Positions 34,600 through 45,604 of a stretch of 64,000 nt of DNA are shown in pieces; within the stretch, counting starts at the first letter, position 1, and every line of letters starts with the position of its first letter. The stretch lies in assembly GCA_021234155.1 (NCBI GenBank), contig JAJEKV010000103.1:1798001-1862000 (forward strand), in the 5' to 3' direction. This DNA is from Isoetes taiwanensis. Lineage: Eukaryota; Streptophyta; Lycopodiopsida; Isoetales; Isoetaceae. The position numbers and the translations under genes are program-made. Under the pieces are notes generated by a model. It ran no database searches. It was not told where the DNA came from and saw nothing but the letters and a program-made list of their open reading frames with translations.

Positions 34600-35500
34600 C
34601 AGGTTTTTATTTTTGTAGGTAGACGTTTTGAAACTGTTGTTGTAGCACATTTTTTTATGATAAGAGAGCATCATCTTAGAGTACTCCTTTTTGTACTTTA
34701 TCGAAGTTATAAGGTACATGCCTTATGTACCCCTTTTGATGTAATCCTAGAGCATGGTCAATGGATAAAAAAGCTTATCTATTTATTACAGTCCATTCAA
34801 TTTTTTTATTATTATTACTATGTTTTAACTTGAGGTTCATGATCTCCTCTTTTTGGCACGTTGCTAGAACATGATTCTCAAAGTACATACCATTGTGCAA
34901 ATATTTTCCCTTCTTTCGTGCCAAACTCTATTGTTTGATATGGACCACAATGGGAACCGAACTCTATAAACTTTTTTGTGTGTCTTATTTGTTTGCTTTG
35001 CTATTACATCCGCTTCTTTTTTAGGGTGAGTGACATCCCATGTACTAGACAAAGATCCTTTTGGATTCCCTGGCATGTTTGATAGGGACACTCCTAGGTT
35101 GTAAGTTTAGTTTCATGGTGGCATGGGCACATAGTATGTTTGAGGTCTTTTCCTACCAGTAGGATTTATGCTCATCAATCTCTAAGATTATTTTAGGGAT
35201 TTAGATTACCTTTGATATGACGTTTACAATTCTCCTAGGTTGTAAGTTTAGTTTCGTGCTGGCATGGGCACATAGTGTGTTTGAGATCTTTCTTTATCAG
35301 TAGGATTTATGTTCATCAGTCTCTAAGATTATTTTAGGGATTTAGATTGTTTTTGTTTAGCCCAAATGTCTTCATGTTTATTATTGATTTATGTTGCTCT
35401 AAATACAAAAGATATGTCGATGTAAGTTTGCACGCTTATTGCAGGACCCTTGGCTTCCTTTCCTATATGCCCCATTGGGATCCATAACCTCATCTTCATG
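34600..35500. other. Intergenic, with a ~110-bp imperfect direct repeat
   Basis: Near 35,095-35,210 and 35,238-35,345 the text GTTGTAAGTTTAGTTTCRTG...AGTAGGATTTATG...CTCTAAGATTATTTTAGGGA is repeated with small changes. No coding family is seen. Confidence 0.6.
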
Positions 35501-35508
35501 TTCATGGT

Positions 35509-36880
35509 ATGATGACATCAAAAACCATGAGCCCTAGAACTTATAAAGATGGCAAGGCATTTTTAGTTACACTCGAACAAGAATCAAAGTCAGCTAGGAA
35601 GAGGCGTCTGGCCTGTAAACATAAATTAATATGGAGAGCACGAGCAGGTGCAATAGGGGAAGACATGGCTGTGGATGATCATACATGCGAGAAAGATAGA
35701 ACTACCTATGGAATTATTGTTACAAACTTGCAACATGAGCTGGATGAGTGTATATCAATCCATATATCAACAAGCGTGGATGTTGCGAGTTCGTTGCCAA
35801 GTGAGGTTGTTGATGATGAGTGTGCTGAAGCTCCACCAGCATGATCCACTATGCATAGCACTCCTTTGAACCTTGCTCAAACCCCAGATGCTATACGACA
35901 AAATCCATCTTATCAAACACCTAAGGAATTGGAGTCTAAGTTTGAGAAAAGAAATCGTCGAGCAAGAAGATGCATGGGCAAGGCTAGAGCATTGGAAAGA
36001 GAATTGGAGAACGTTAGCTTAACACCTGGAAGCACAGCAATGGCATCATGTTTGACAGACCAGGGTGGGAATGTGTTCGATGGAGGTAATATTGCGGCAA
36101 TGCTGGGTGAGTGTTCTGGACTTGGCAACGTAGTGCCGACCATCATTCCCATGCAAAGAGAATATTGTTGCAGAGGGTGATGCAATGGAAGCGGTATCAC
36201 ATTTAAATCCTATGACAAGTGTGCCTCATGAAGAACCAAGTAGCATTGATGCACGTGCTAGCATGAGACGGATGAATCTGAGGCGTGCAGGGGCATTCCA
36301 AGATGATGATGGATACAAGCTGAGGCGGTAATAAGGAGAAGGGTTGGATTTTGGAAAATAGCTTGGAGTGCTGCAGCTTCGCAAAATTGCGATGCGGAAA
36401 GGATGAGCAAAAAATGCAAGCATTGTGGGACCTTGCTATGGAAGGATGAACTTGGTACATTTTGTTGTATGGGAAGGTTTCATTGCCATCTTTCCCGACT
36501 CCCCCTCCAGCTTTCATGGACCCATACACACGGAGGGATGACATTGGAAGGGACTTTCGATCTGGTATTAGAAATTATAACAATGCTCTTGTATTTGCTT
36601 CATTGGCTATCAAACTCGATGCCTCTTTGGCAAACTCCATTGGAGGTGCGTACACTTTCAGAGTCAACGGCCGCATATGTCACATGATGGGAACTTTGTT
36701 ACCTGGTAGCCAGGATGATAGTCTGTGTTTCTCACAAGTGGATATGTCAGAAATCGTTGGGGCTATACGTGGAATTCCAACTTCTTTCTGGCAGAACTGG
36801 CAAAAAAGATATGAAAATGGTAGTAGAGTTACATTGCATGGGAACACTGGCCTGTTAAGGCCAACATTCAGGACTATAGT
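35509..36880 (+). pseudogene. Helitron RepHel N-terminal region, truncated and fused to unknown sequence
   Basis: The region 35,509-36,180 encodes basic coiled segments (ARKRRLACKHKLIWRARAGA; KFEKRNRRARRCMGKARALE) as found upstream of Rep in plant Helitrons. The region 36,400-36,730 encodes CKHCGTLLWKDE, then after a shift FPTPPPAFMDPYTRRDDIGR, NYNNALVFASLAIKLDASLA and GGAYTFRVNGRICHMMGTLL, which is the Helitron-like N domain. After SQV near 36,735 the expected Rep sequence is replaced by IPTSFWQNWQKRYENGSRVT and LHGNTGLLRPTFR, source unknown. Stops at 35,842 and 36,178 and a frameshift show it is dead. The Rep HUH motif and helicase are absent. Confidence 0.7.
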
Positions 36881-36889
36881 TGTGACCAT

Positions 36890-37300
36890 ACGGGTATTCA
36901 TATCATACGAATATTCCTATCGATACCTATTGAAGACATTACCTCACATTTTCTTCATATGCAGGGCAGAGTCTAGAATATTCTAAAACCTACATGCATG
37001 CGAAACACTTGGCACGATTTCGTCCATTAGAATGACACGATCCTGATTGTTGGCCTAGATATACATAGAGGCGTGCACCTTCTTCTTGTTGAACAATTTC
37101 GGTTCAATGCCAATCTTGAGCTTTTTAGGCATCTCTCTTGTATTCATGCCTGTCTTTGGGCCATTGTATCCTTATTTCTTCATCATATACCAAATTCTTT
37201 ATCGATCTTGGCATATTTCTTCTATATTTTTTGCAAATTCTTCGCGTATTTTTCTTATTTTTGCGTAAGTTCACGATAGTTTGAACCGGAGGCTGTTACC
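36890..37300. other. Boundary region before the gypsy element
   Basis: No LTR or primer site could be recognised for the downstream gypsy element. AT-rich with short open frames only. Confidence 0.4.
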
Positions 37301-37305
37301 GGTTC

Positions 37306-40087
37306 TTGCTTGCTCTGATCCTAAGAATTCTTTTTTCCCTCATATTTGGTGATTTCAACTCTACGGACGAGGTTTCGATCTTATTACAGCTCGTTCAAGT
37401 ATGTCAACAGTTGCAATTAGACAATAAAGAGCTCAGAGAATGGGTTACATCTCATGAATCAGCCTCTAGCTCTAGGAGGAGGACATCAGAGCCTAAGATT
37501 AGTTTGCCAGAGAAATTTGATGGCATTAGATCCAAGCTTCGAGGTTTCTTCAATCAGATTCAGCTGAATCGGCTCCATCCTCACAAGTATCCCAGGGATC
37601 ATGAACTGGTCAGGCTAGTTGGCTCCCTACTTTCTGGACTAGCTTTAAGTTGGTTTACTCTCTTGCTGGAGAGGGAGGCCCCCCGAGTTGCAAAATTTTG
37701 CTGTGTTTACTGCTGAACTTGAGGTGTGTTTTAGATACACTGATCTACAGTGCACAACTGTTACCAAGGTTGGAAACCTCAGATAAGATTCTCGTCCAGC
37801 TTCAGTTTACGCCTGTAAGTTTCGGCAGATTGCCATAGATATGGCCTGGGATGTAGTCCTTTGAGACCGTTTTCGAAGAGGGCTCCCCAAGGATGTAAAG
37901 GATATGCTGCTGACTATGGAGGATCTCAGAACTCTGGATGAAGCTATCAGGTTTTCGGTTCATTGTGATAACCGTCTTTTTGAGCGCATGCAAGAAAGAC
38001 GGAATCAGTCGGTTTACCTAATTTCATAAGCTCCAATAGTCACAGCAGCTTCTGCACTGCCCATGCCCCATAAATCGGATGTCCCAATACCTATGCAGAT
38101 TGACTCTCCAGTGATTCATTATTTGCAATCCAAGCTCATTCGTCTACTAGCTCTACTCCAATAAAGTTTGCTCCAATGCTCCCAGATAAATATGGCAACT
38201 TCTCTGATGTTTTTGACAAAGTCAAGGCCAGCAAGCTCCTAGAGCACCACTTATATGATTGTCCTATGGATATGCAGCTCAAGACGATGCTGCCATATGG
38301 ACCCATATATGGCCTCTTCCCCGTGGAGTTATAGGTTTTATGGGAGTATATTGAAGGAAATCTAGCTACATACTTCATTCGACATTCTTAGTCCCCTACT
38401 GGAGCACCCATAAGGAAGATTCTTTGCGCCTTGTCATTGATTATCGTGGCCTCAACAAGATCATAGCGCCACTTGCTATCCGCTTCCGCTAATACCAGAG
38501 TTATTGGAGCGGCTCCAAGATGCGTGCTATTTTACGAAGATTGACCTTCAGGATGCCTACAATCTCATTTGGATCTAAGAGAGTGATGCATGGAAGATAG
38601 CATTTAGTACTCGGTATAGCCATTTTGAGTACACAGCTATGCCCTTTGGGCTTACCAATTCTCCAATTGTATTCTAGCATATGGCTAATAATGTCTTCTG
38701 GGAGTTCTTGGATATTTTATTATCATCTATTTGGATGGTATTCTTATTTATTCTGAGACTCTTGAAGACCATGAGAGGCATGTTTGATAGGTCCTCCAGA
38801 AGCTTTGTGAGCATGGGTTATATGCTAAACTCGAAAAGTGACAGTTCGGTCAGGATACTGTGGAGTTTCTTGGCTATCGCAGCACTCTCATGGAGTCTCT
38901 ATGGATTCCGAAAGGGTCAGCATTGTTTTGAGGTGGAAAACACCTTCTTCCATACGAGATGTTAAGTGTTTTTTTGGATTTGCCAACTTCTATCGGTGTT
39001 TTACTCAGGATTATTTGGATATTGCCCTTCTTTTGCCACGCTTCACGGCAAAAAATATATCAATTGAATAGAGTGTGAAAGCAGAAACTACTTTTGTTAC
39101 CCTGCAAGATGCGTTTACCATGGCATCAATTCTTTCTCATGCAGATTCTGCGCGCCCATATATTGTTGAAGCAGATGCTTCTGATTTTGCTCTTAGTGGT
39201 ATCCTGTCCCAGGAGCGGGAGGACCATGAGCTACATTCGATCGCCTATCACTCAAGAAAGTTTTAGGCTACTGAAATCAACTATTCAATTTATGACAAGA
39301 AGTTGTTCGCTATAGTCTATTCTTTCGAGTAGTGGAGACGGTTCCTAGAAGGATCTCCTCATAATGTCACAGTCTATATGGATTATCAAAATCTGGAATA
39401 TTTTCAGTCTGCTCGAGTGCTCAACCATCACCAAGCCCAGTGCCATACTCAAATATTATCCCGCATTGATTTCATGATCAAGTATTATCAGACCTCTTTA
39501 AGGCAAGCTTAATGCCTTGTCTCGACGCTCCTACCTTGAATCCAATTCAAAAGATCTCGCGTTTGATCGGCAATCACAGGTTATCCTAGGGCCTGATTGG
39601 TTCAAGCTTATGGCCACCATTTTATTCGAGAGACCTTATGATACAACCTTGTTGGACCCTTTTTAGGCATCTCTGCCCTCCGATAAATTGGCTCAAGATA
39701 TACTTTCACATCTTGGCTCAACATCATCATCTTGGCAAATGCTGTCGAATTATGATCATTTTGAGATTCGAGATGGACTTCTATTCTGCAATGGGCTTCT
39801 GTATATTCCAAATGGTGCTTCCTGACTCCGGGTTCTTCAAGTTTGTCATGACTCGCCTATAACTGGATATTTTGGCACAGCGAAGACTCTTGAACATATT
39901 AATCGAGAGTATTGGTGGCCTGGGCTTCATCGCTCTGTCGAAGCTTTTCTTCAATTTGCTGTCCGAGCAAAAATTCTGGGAGATTTTCCTCACAGTCTAC
40001 TTAAGTCACTGCTTATTGCAGATGGACCTTGGAAGAGTATTTCTGTGGACTTCATTTTGGAGCTACCATTCTCTTAGAGATATGATG
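37306..40087 (+). mobile_element. Decayed Ty3/gypsy element: gag, RT, RNase H and first part of integrase
   Basis: Gag at 37,340-37,716 (PEKFDGIRSKLRGFFNQIQL, GSLLSGLALSWFTLLLER). RT region at 38,200-38,760 with broken pieces of [36 protein letters not shown]-like and YLDGILIYS (catalytic YLDD changed). RNase H-side at 38,950-39,480 with VKCFFGFANFYRCFTQDYLD, YIVEADASDFALSGILSQER and LHSIAYHSRKF. Integrase zinc region at 39,740-39,960 (FEIRDGLLFCNGLLYIPNG, HDSPITGYFGTAKTLEHINR, EYWWPGLHRSVEAFL) and core start ISVDFILELPFSLR. There are many stops and deletions; protease and gag knuckle are missing. It is cut at 40,087 by a 12.98-kb insertion and resumes at 53,070 in frame. Confidence 0.87.
40083..40087. 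repeat. Left 5-bp target-site duplication (TGATG) of the composite insertion
   Basis: TGATG here is matched by TGATG at 53,065-53,069. Removing 40,088-53,069 restores the gypsy integrase reading RYDAIMVVVDR. Confidence 0.9.
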
Positions 40088-43000
40088 TGTAACGAGCTTG
40101 GCCCGTTAGCAGGCATATAATTTACATTTCATTATTGATGCTTATGGAGAATATTCTAATTGATCATTACATGAAAAATACATACTATGTATGAGGAGTT
40201 TATACTAGATTCATGTGATAAAACAAACGGGCATCAGTTTCTATGAGGGTTTCTGGAAGGAGGCAGAAGGAGCAAATTTTGGGCAGTTTTGCTGGCCAAA
40301 ATTTAGAGCATCATATCTCGGAAACCCGAGATCCAATTCAGGTAATCCTTACTTTGTTGAAAAGGTTTTCAAATCAGTTTTCCGGATTGGATCTGATAAG
40401 GCCAAAATTCATCCGTATGAAGGAGATATGGAAGAAAGAGTGAAGTTGTATCAGAATTGACTGCGCCATGGTATCTCTTTGTGCAGCTCGCTTCCTGGAG
40501 CTAGGAGCTGAAAGGAGTGGATATTTTGAGAAGAAAACAGGTACACGGAGTCAAAGAATCGTCATTGAAGTGGTTCTCCGGTGGGTGGTTTGCCGCTTAC
40601 ACCAGGGGAAGCTTAGATTACGTAGATTGTTCTTGTTGTTAAAAGAGAATCGTGATTTAATGATGTGAATTAAGAGTATAAAGAATCTGGACGATCCTGA
40701 CTGTGATAATATGGGATTGAATGTCTTTTGCCATATTGGTATCTAAGAAGAAGTAAGAACTAAGCTAAGCTTATTGTATGAAGTCTGGGAATAGTCCTTG
40801 ATATTGTAGATAGTCGGGCAGACCTTGTATATAGTAAACGGAATCCTGGCAACAGCAATATAGAGATTGTTCTGCTTGGAGAAGCCAGAACTCAATTAGA
40901 ACCTTGAGATCATGTAGCTTATGGGAGCTGCATGGAGGTTCTAACAAGGGCACCAAAGGCGCCATCGGCTCCATGAGACAAGAAACTAATTTAGAAGATA
41001 GATAAAGATGTATATATACCTTTGGTGATAATTAGATTGAAGTTAAGATGCTAAAATAAACTATGATAGGGAATTGCACCGCTAAGGAACAACCGTGGAG
41101 GTTATGTGAGATAAACTTTTAGCTAGATAGTAAGAGATGCCAAAGCGGCCTAAAGAAGCTTATGGGGGCTTCTTCAGTATGGCAATGGCGTGGAGTATTG
41201 TTGGCCAAATAAAATGCTAAGTTATGTAATTAATTTATTAGTAAGTAAAACAAGCTAACATATTGAATTGCATATGAGTATTCTGTAAGATATTCACTCC
41301 TTATGGGGGGGAGTGACTTTGGGAAAGCATGCCAGTAGAAGTATGTTGTAGTTGCTAGGTGATCCTTGTACCTTATATAGATGTAAATTGTAGGGATATC
41401 ATGATTGTTTGGGAATAGGACATTATGACATCCTAGAATAAGCTTTTCCTATGGGGAGGAAAATGCTAGACCTTTTATGTGTTCTTGTATAATATATCTA
41501 GACACTTGGATACCATGGTGATGTGTCAAGGTTCTATTATGTTACCATGTACTTGTTGAATACTTGACATCATGTGGTAGAACATGAATGTGATCTGTCT
41601 ATGATATCATTGCAAATGTTGGCATTGCTCTACGTTGTTCTTGGTAAATGCATAAGAAATGTATCTGAATTATGAATCTTGATTCTTGGATCACATGATG
41701 ATAAACATGGTTTAAACTCTGACATATGGGGCATATGTTAAGTTGTTGGCTGATACATGAGTGCATATTCTCCCAGGCCGGAGTCCATTTGCGGTGGCTT
41801 GGACTCGCGGTTGTTCTTGTTCTTGACATCGAGCGTTGTCACCCCAGCGAGGGTGCTTCGTCGCACTACATAGCTTGGAAGTGGTCCCCTAGTCTTTGGG
41901 CAGGGCTGGGAGGGTGTGTACACCGGTGTTGTCGTGCACGTTTAGTACATGTTGGTATTATCATGTGCTAACGTATTAATGCCGTATGCATACCTCTCAT
42001 TTAAAAAGTACTTTAAATACGTTTTTTGGAATTATAAAGTACTTATTAAATACGTAAAATAAGTACTTTATGTATGATACGTTAAGTACTTTCTGTAATT
42101 TTTAGAACTATTATTTCTTGTATTGCAGTTGAAATAGTTGCATTAACAACTAGTATGAAGGACTTCCAAGTTTTAAATAATGAACCAGAATATATTACTT
42201 TAGAAAATTAAGTATTTCTCAAAGTTTTCAATCCAAAATATGTCTATTTAAGAATTATATATTCTAATCTGCATTCTACACCCACAGACAAATAAATTCA
42301 AATAATTGTTGCTCATTTGTTGCATCCGAAGCTATTAACCGCCGCTGACCTCTGTATTTCTTTCCTGGCATGAATGCAAGCTATTAAAGTATTAAGGAGA
42401 AGGTTTGCCTCCTACCATGATAAAACAAGGAGAAAGGTGGGTCTGCATCTCCATCTCCATTCCGATTCAACAGCTATGGTAAGAAGAAAGAGGGGGAAAA
42501 CGCAGGGGTTTTGGGTTTTTATTTGCATGAAGATTATGTGCTTTTTTTTTTCTTTTTAACTACAGTTCCATAATTTCCCTAATGTCTAAAGTCTACTAAT
42601 GTGTTTTTTACTCCTATTCTATAATATATAATAATGTATTTTTCCTAATGTATAATTTTACCAATTCTATTGGTCTATGTCATTTGGACGGGTTCTTTTT
42701 TTATAAAGTACGTATCATACGTACTGTACGTATTAATACGTTAAGTACGGTATTAATAAAACAAGAGCTTAATTTGGCCTGTCAACTTATAGGTATAGTA
42801 CGTATAGTACTGTGAGGAAGGTACGGGACGTATGTAAACGTAAAATACGGGTACATAAACAACACTGGTGTACACATGAGGCTTACCCTGCCCGTATTTG
42901 CTGCAGGGCCTGATCAGCCCGGGTGGCCTTCATAGAACCGGAGTAGGCACTGCATGTTTATGGATATCTCATGGTTCTTCATGGTCTCATGATTATCTCT

Positions 43001-43613
43001 TGGTTATTGTAAGATTATGACATGTGCATTTACACCTTATTTGGATGGCTTGATGGTGTTTTGATTCTTATTATCATTGTTCATGTTATGTGCTAATACT
43101 ACATTGCTGGTTTCTAGCATAGAGGAATTCTTGGGTGAGGCATCTAAGTCTGAGAATTACTATTGTGATTGGTACATTGTACATGTTTCTTGTTGATTAT
43201 GCCATCATTTTCTAAATGCCTCGAACCCCCACTTAGTCTTTAAGACTAACCCCACGTGTTCATGGTGTAAGCAGTTTCAGAAGTAGCAGAATATAGCAGG
43301 GCAACTGAAGGGCACAACTGAGTGCAGTCTTCACTTATGGGGAGTTTGTATGCCTTTAAAAAGGCCTTATCATTTCTGGAGCTTATGTATATATGGAGCT
43401 CATTTATATATGCCATAAAAGTGCTATACAGTTATGCTTCAAATGTATGTATACCTTTGACTATGGATTTGAAGACAAAGATTCAATTCTTTACCAAGAT
43501 TTCTTCAGTAGCATTGCATCATTCAACCCGTACATATCAGTTTGACGTTCATTCATGCAAGGTTAGATGGGATTTCGGGTTACCTGGAGGGTTAACCCGG
43601 CAGGCCTGTTACA
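40088..43613 (+). repeat. LTR a of the LARD element (2.57 kb plus a 950-bp insertion)
   Basis: Begins TGTAACGAGCTTGGCCCGTT and ends GGCAGGCCTGTTACA. After removing the TIR element and one TA it is about 2,574 bp, nearly collinear with LTR c (2,587 bp). A conserved GC-rich patch near 41,775-41,890 is shared by all three LTRs. Confidence 0.9.
41921..42870. mobile_element. 950-bp TIR element with TA target duplication, non-autonomous
   Basis: The ends are inverted: CACCGGTGTTGT at the left, ACAACACTGGTG at the right. The flanks are TA at 41,919-41,920 and 42,871-42,872. LTRs b and c read straight through GTGTGTACACATGAGG, so they are empty sites and prove a clean insertion with TA duplicated. 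The interior is AT-rich, packed with TACGTA and AAGTACTT-like palindromes towards both ends, and has no transposase. TA duplication suggests Tc1/mariner-like mobilisation, but the termini do not match a family I recognise. Confidence 0.85.
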
Positions 43614-43616
43614 GAT

Positions 43617-43918
43617 TGTGACAGACCCATGGGAGACCGCTCGAGTAGATCTTGGTGTGCGTTTCCGAGACACCGACATAAATGGGTAGAAGCGACTACT
43701 CATAAACGTCTAGATGGTTTTGCCCAGTTGGTTAAGGGCATGTTAGTTAGGAACGTTACATTTGGTATCAGAGCAGGGCTCGAGTTCGAGTCTCCATGGG
43801 GGCAAGTATGACCCGGAATACCGTTGGACGGTAGATCATGACTTGGTCTTGGACACCATGGGATGGTGTGGTCTATGGATTGTGATGCTCAAGGATGAGC
43901 ATAGTCTAGTGAGAGAGA
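43617..43918 (+). mobile_element. Partial TRIM behind LTR a
   Basis: Terminal repeat 43,617-43,760 (TGTGACAGACCC to AACGTTACA), then TGGTATCAGAGC primer site and internal sequence. It breaks at GTGAGAGAG, where it joins LTR b at GAGACAAGAAAC. The right terminal repeat is missing. Confidence 0.85.
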
Positions 43919-43920
43919 TT

Positions 43921-45590
43921 GAGACAAGAAACTAATTTAGAAGATAGATAAAGATGTATATATACCTTTGGTGATTATTAGATTGAAGTTAAGATGCTAA
44001 AATAAACTATGATAGGGAATTGCACTGCTACGGAACAATTGTTATACGTTAAACTTTCAGCTAGATAGTAAGAGATGCCAAAGCGGCCTAAAGAAGCCTA
44101 TGGGGGCTTCTTCAGTATGGCAATGGCGTGGAGTATTGTTGGCCAAATAAAATGCTAAGTTATGTAATTAATTTATTAGTAAGTAAAACAAGCTAACATA
44201 TTGAATTGCATATGAGTATTCTGTAAGATATTCACTCCTTATGGGGGGGAGTGACTTTGGGAAAGCATGCTGGTAGAAGTATGTTGTAGTTGCTAGGTGA
44301 TCCTTGTACCTTATATGGATGTAAATTGTAGGGATATCATGATTGTTTGGGAATAAGACATTATGACATCCTAGAATAAGCTTTTCCTATGGGGAGGAAA
44401 ATGCTAGACCTTTTATGTGTTCTTGTATAATATATCTAGACATGCTAAATGCTTGGATACCATGGTGATGTGTCAAGGTTCTATTATGTTACCATGTACT
44501 TGTTGAATACTTGACATCATGTGGTAGAACATGATTGTGATCTGTCTATGATATCGTTGCAAATGTTGGCATTGCTCTACGTTGTTCTTGGTAAATGCAT
44601 AAGAAATGTATCTGAATTATGAATCTTGATTCTTGGATCATATGATGATAAACATGGTTTAAACTCTGACATATGGGGCATATGCCAAGTTCTTGGCTGA
44701 TACATGAGTGCATATTCTCCGGGGCCGGAGTCCATTTGCGGTGGCTTGGACTCGCGGTTGTTCTCGTTCTTGACATCGGGCGTTGTCACCCCAGCAAGGG
44801 TGCTTCGTTGCACTACATGGCTTGGAAGTGGTCCCCTAGTGCTGGACGCAAGCTAGGAGGGTGTGTACACATGAGGCTTACCCTCCCAGATTTCTTTGCG
44901 AGGGCTTTGATCGGCCCGGGTGGCCTTCATAGAACCGGGTAGGCCTTTGATATTTATGGATATCTCATGGTTCTTCATGGTCTCATGATTATCTCTTGGT
45001 TATTGTAAGGTTATGACATGTGCATTTACACCTTATTTGGATGGCTTGATGGTGTTTTGATTCTTATTATCATTGTTCATGTTATGTGCTAATACTACAT
45101 TGCTGGTTTCTAACATAGAGGAATTCTTGGGTGAGGCATCTAAGTCTAAGAATTACTATTGTGATTGGTACATCGTACACGTTTCTTGTTGATTATGCCA
45201 TCATTTTCTAAATGCCTCGAACCCCCACTTAGTCTTTAAGACTAACGCCACGTGTTCATGGTGTAAGCAGTTTCAGAAGTAGCAGAATGTAGCAGGGCAA
45301 CTGAAGGGCACAACTGAGTGCAGTCTTCACTTATGGGGAGTTTATATGCCTTTAAAAAGGCCTTATCATTTCTGGAGCTTATGTATATATGGAGCTCATT
45401 TATATATGCCACAAGAGTGCTATACAGTTATGCTACAAATATATGTGTACCTTTGACTATGGATTTGAAGACAAAGATTCAATTCTTTACCAAGATTTCT
45501 TCCACAAAACATATCAATTTGACGTTCATTCATGCAAGGTTAGATGGGATTTCGGGTTACCTGGAGGGTTAACCCGGCAGGCCCGTTACA
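43921..45590 (+). repeat. LTR b, missing its first 887 bp
   Basis: Corresponds to LTR a from 40,975 to its end. It ends GCAGGCCCGTTACA and is directly followed by a primer-binding site, so it acts as the 5' LTR for the internal region. A segment near 45,505 differs from LTRs a and c (about 20 bases shorter), marking a different subfamily. Confidence 0.88.
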
Positions 45591-45591
45591 G

Positions 45592-45604
45592 TTGGTATCA
45601 GAGC
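45592..45604 (+). promoter_or_regulatory. Primer-binding site for initiator tRNA-Met
   Basis: TTGGTATCAGAGC begins two bases after the LTR end. TGGTATCAGAGC is the usual plant retrotransposon complement of the initiator tRNA-Met 3' end. Confidence 0.92.

Noticed and set aside
40215-40460. 81-codon frame in LTR a and LTR c (GFWKEAEGANFGQFCW...)
   Set aside because: Shared through LTR duplication; an overlapping frame is equally open and no protein family is recognised.
41599-41829. Conserved 60-90 codon frames in the LTRs (both strands near 41,600-41,970, 44,546-44,940, 51,552-51,936)
   Set aside because: They recur only because the LTRs are copies of each other. Both strands are open at once, which points to GC-rich composition rather than a gene.
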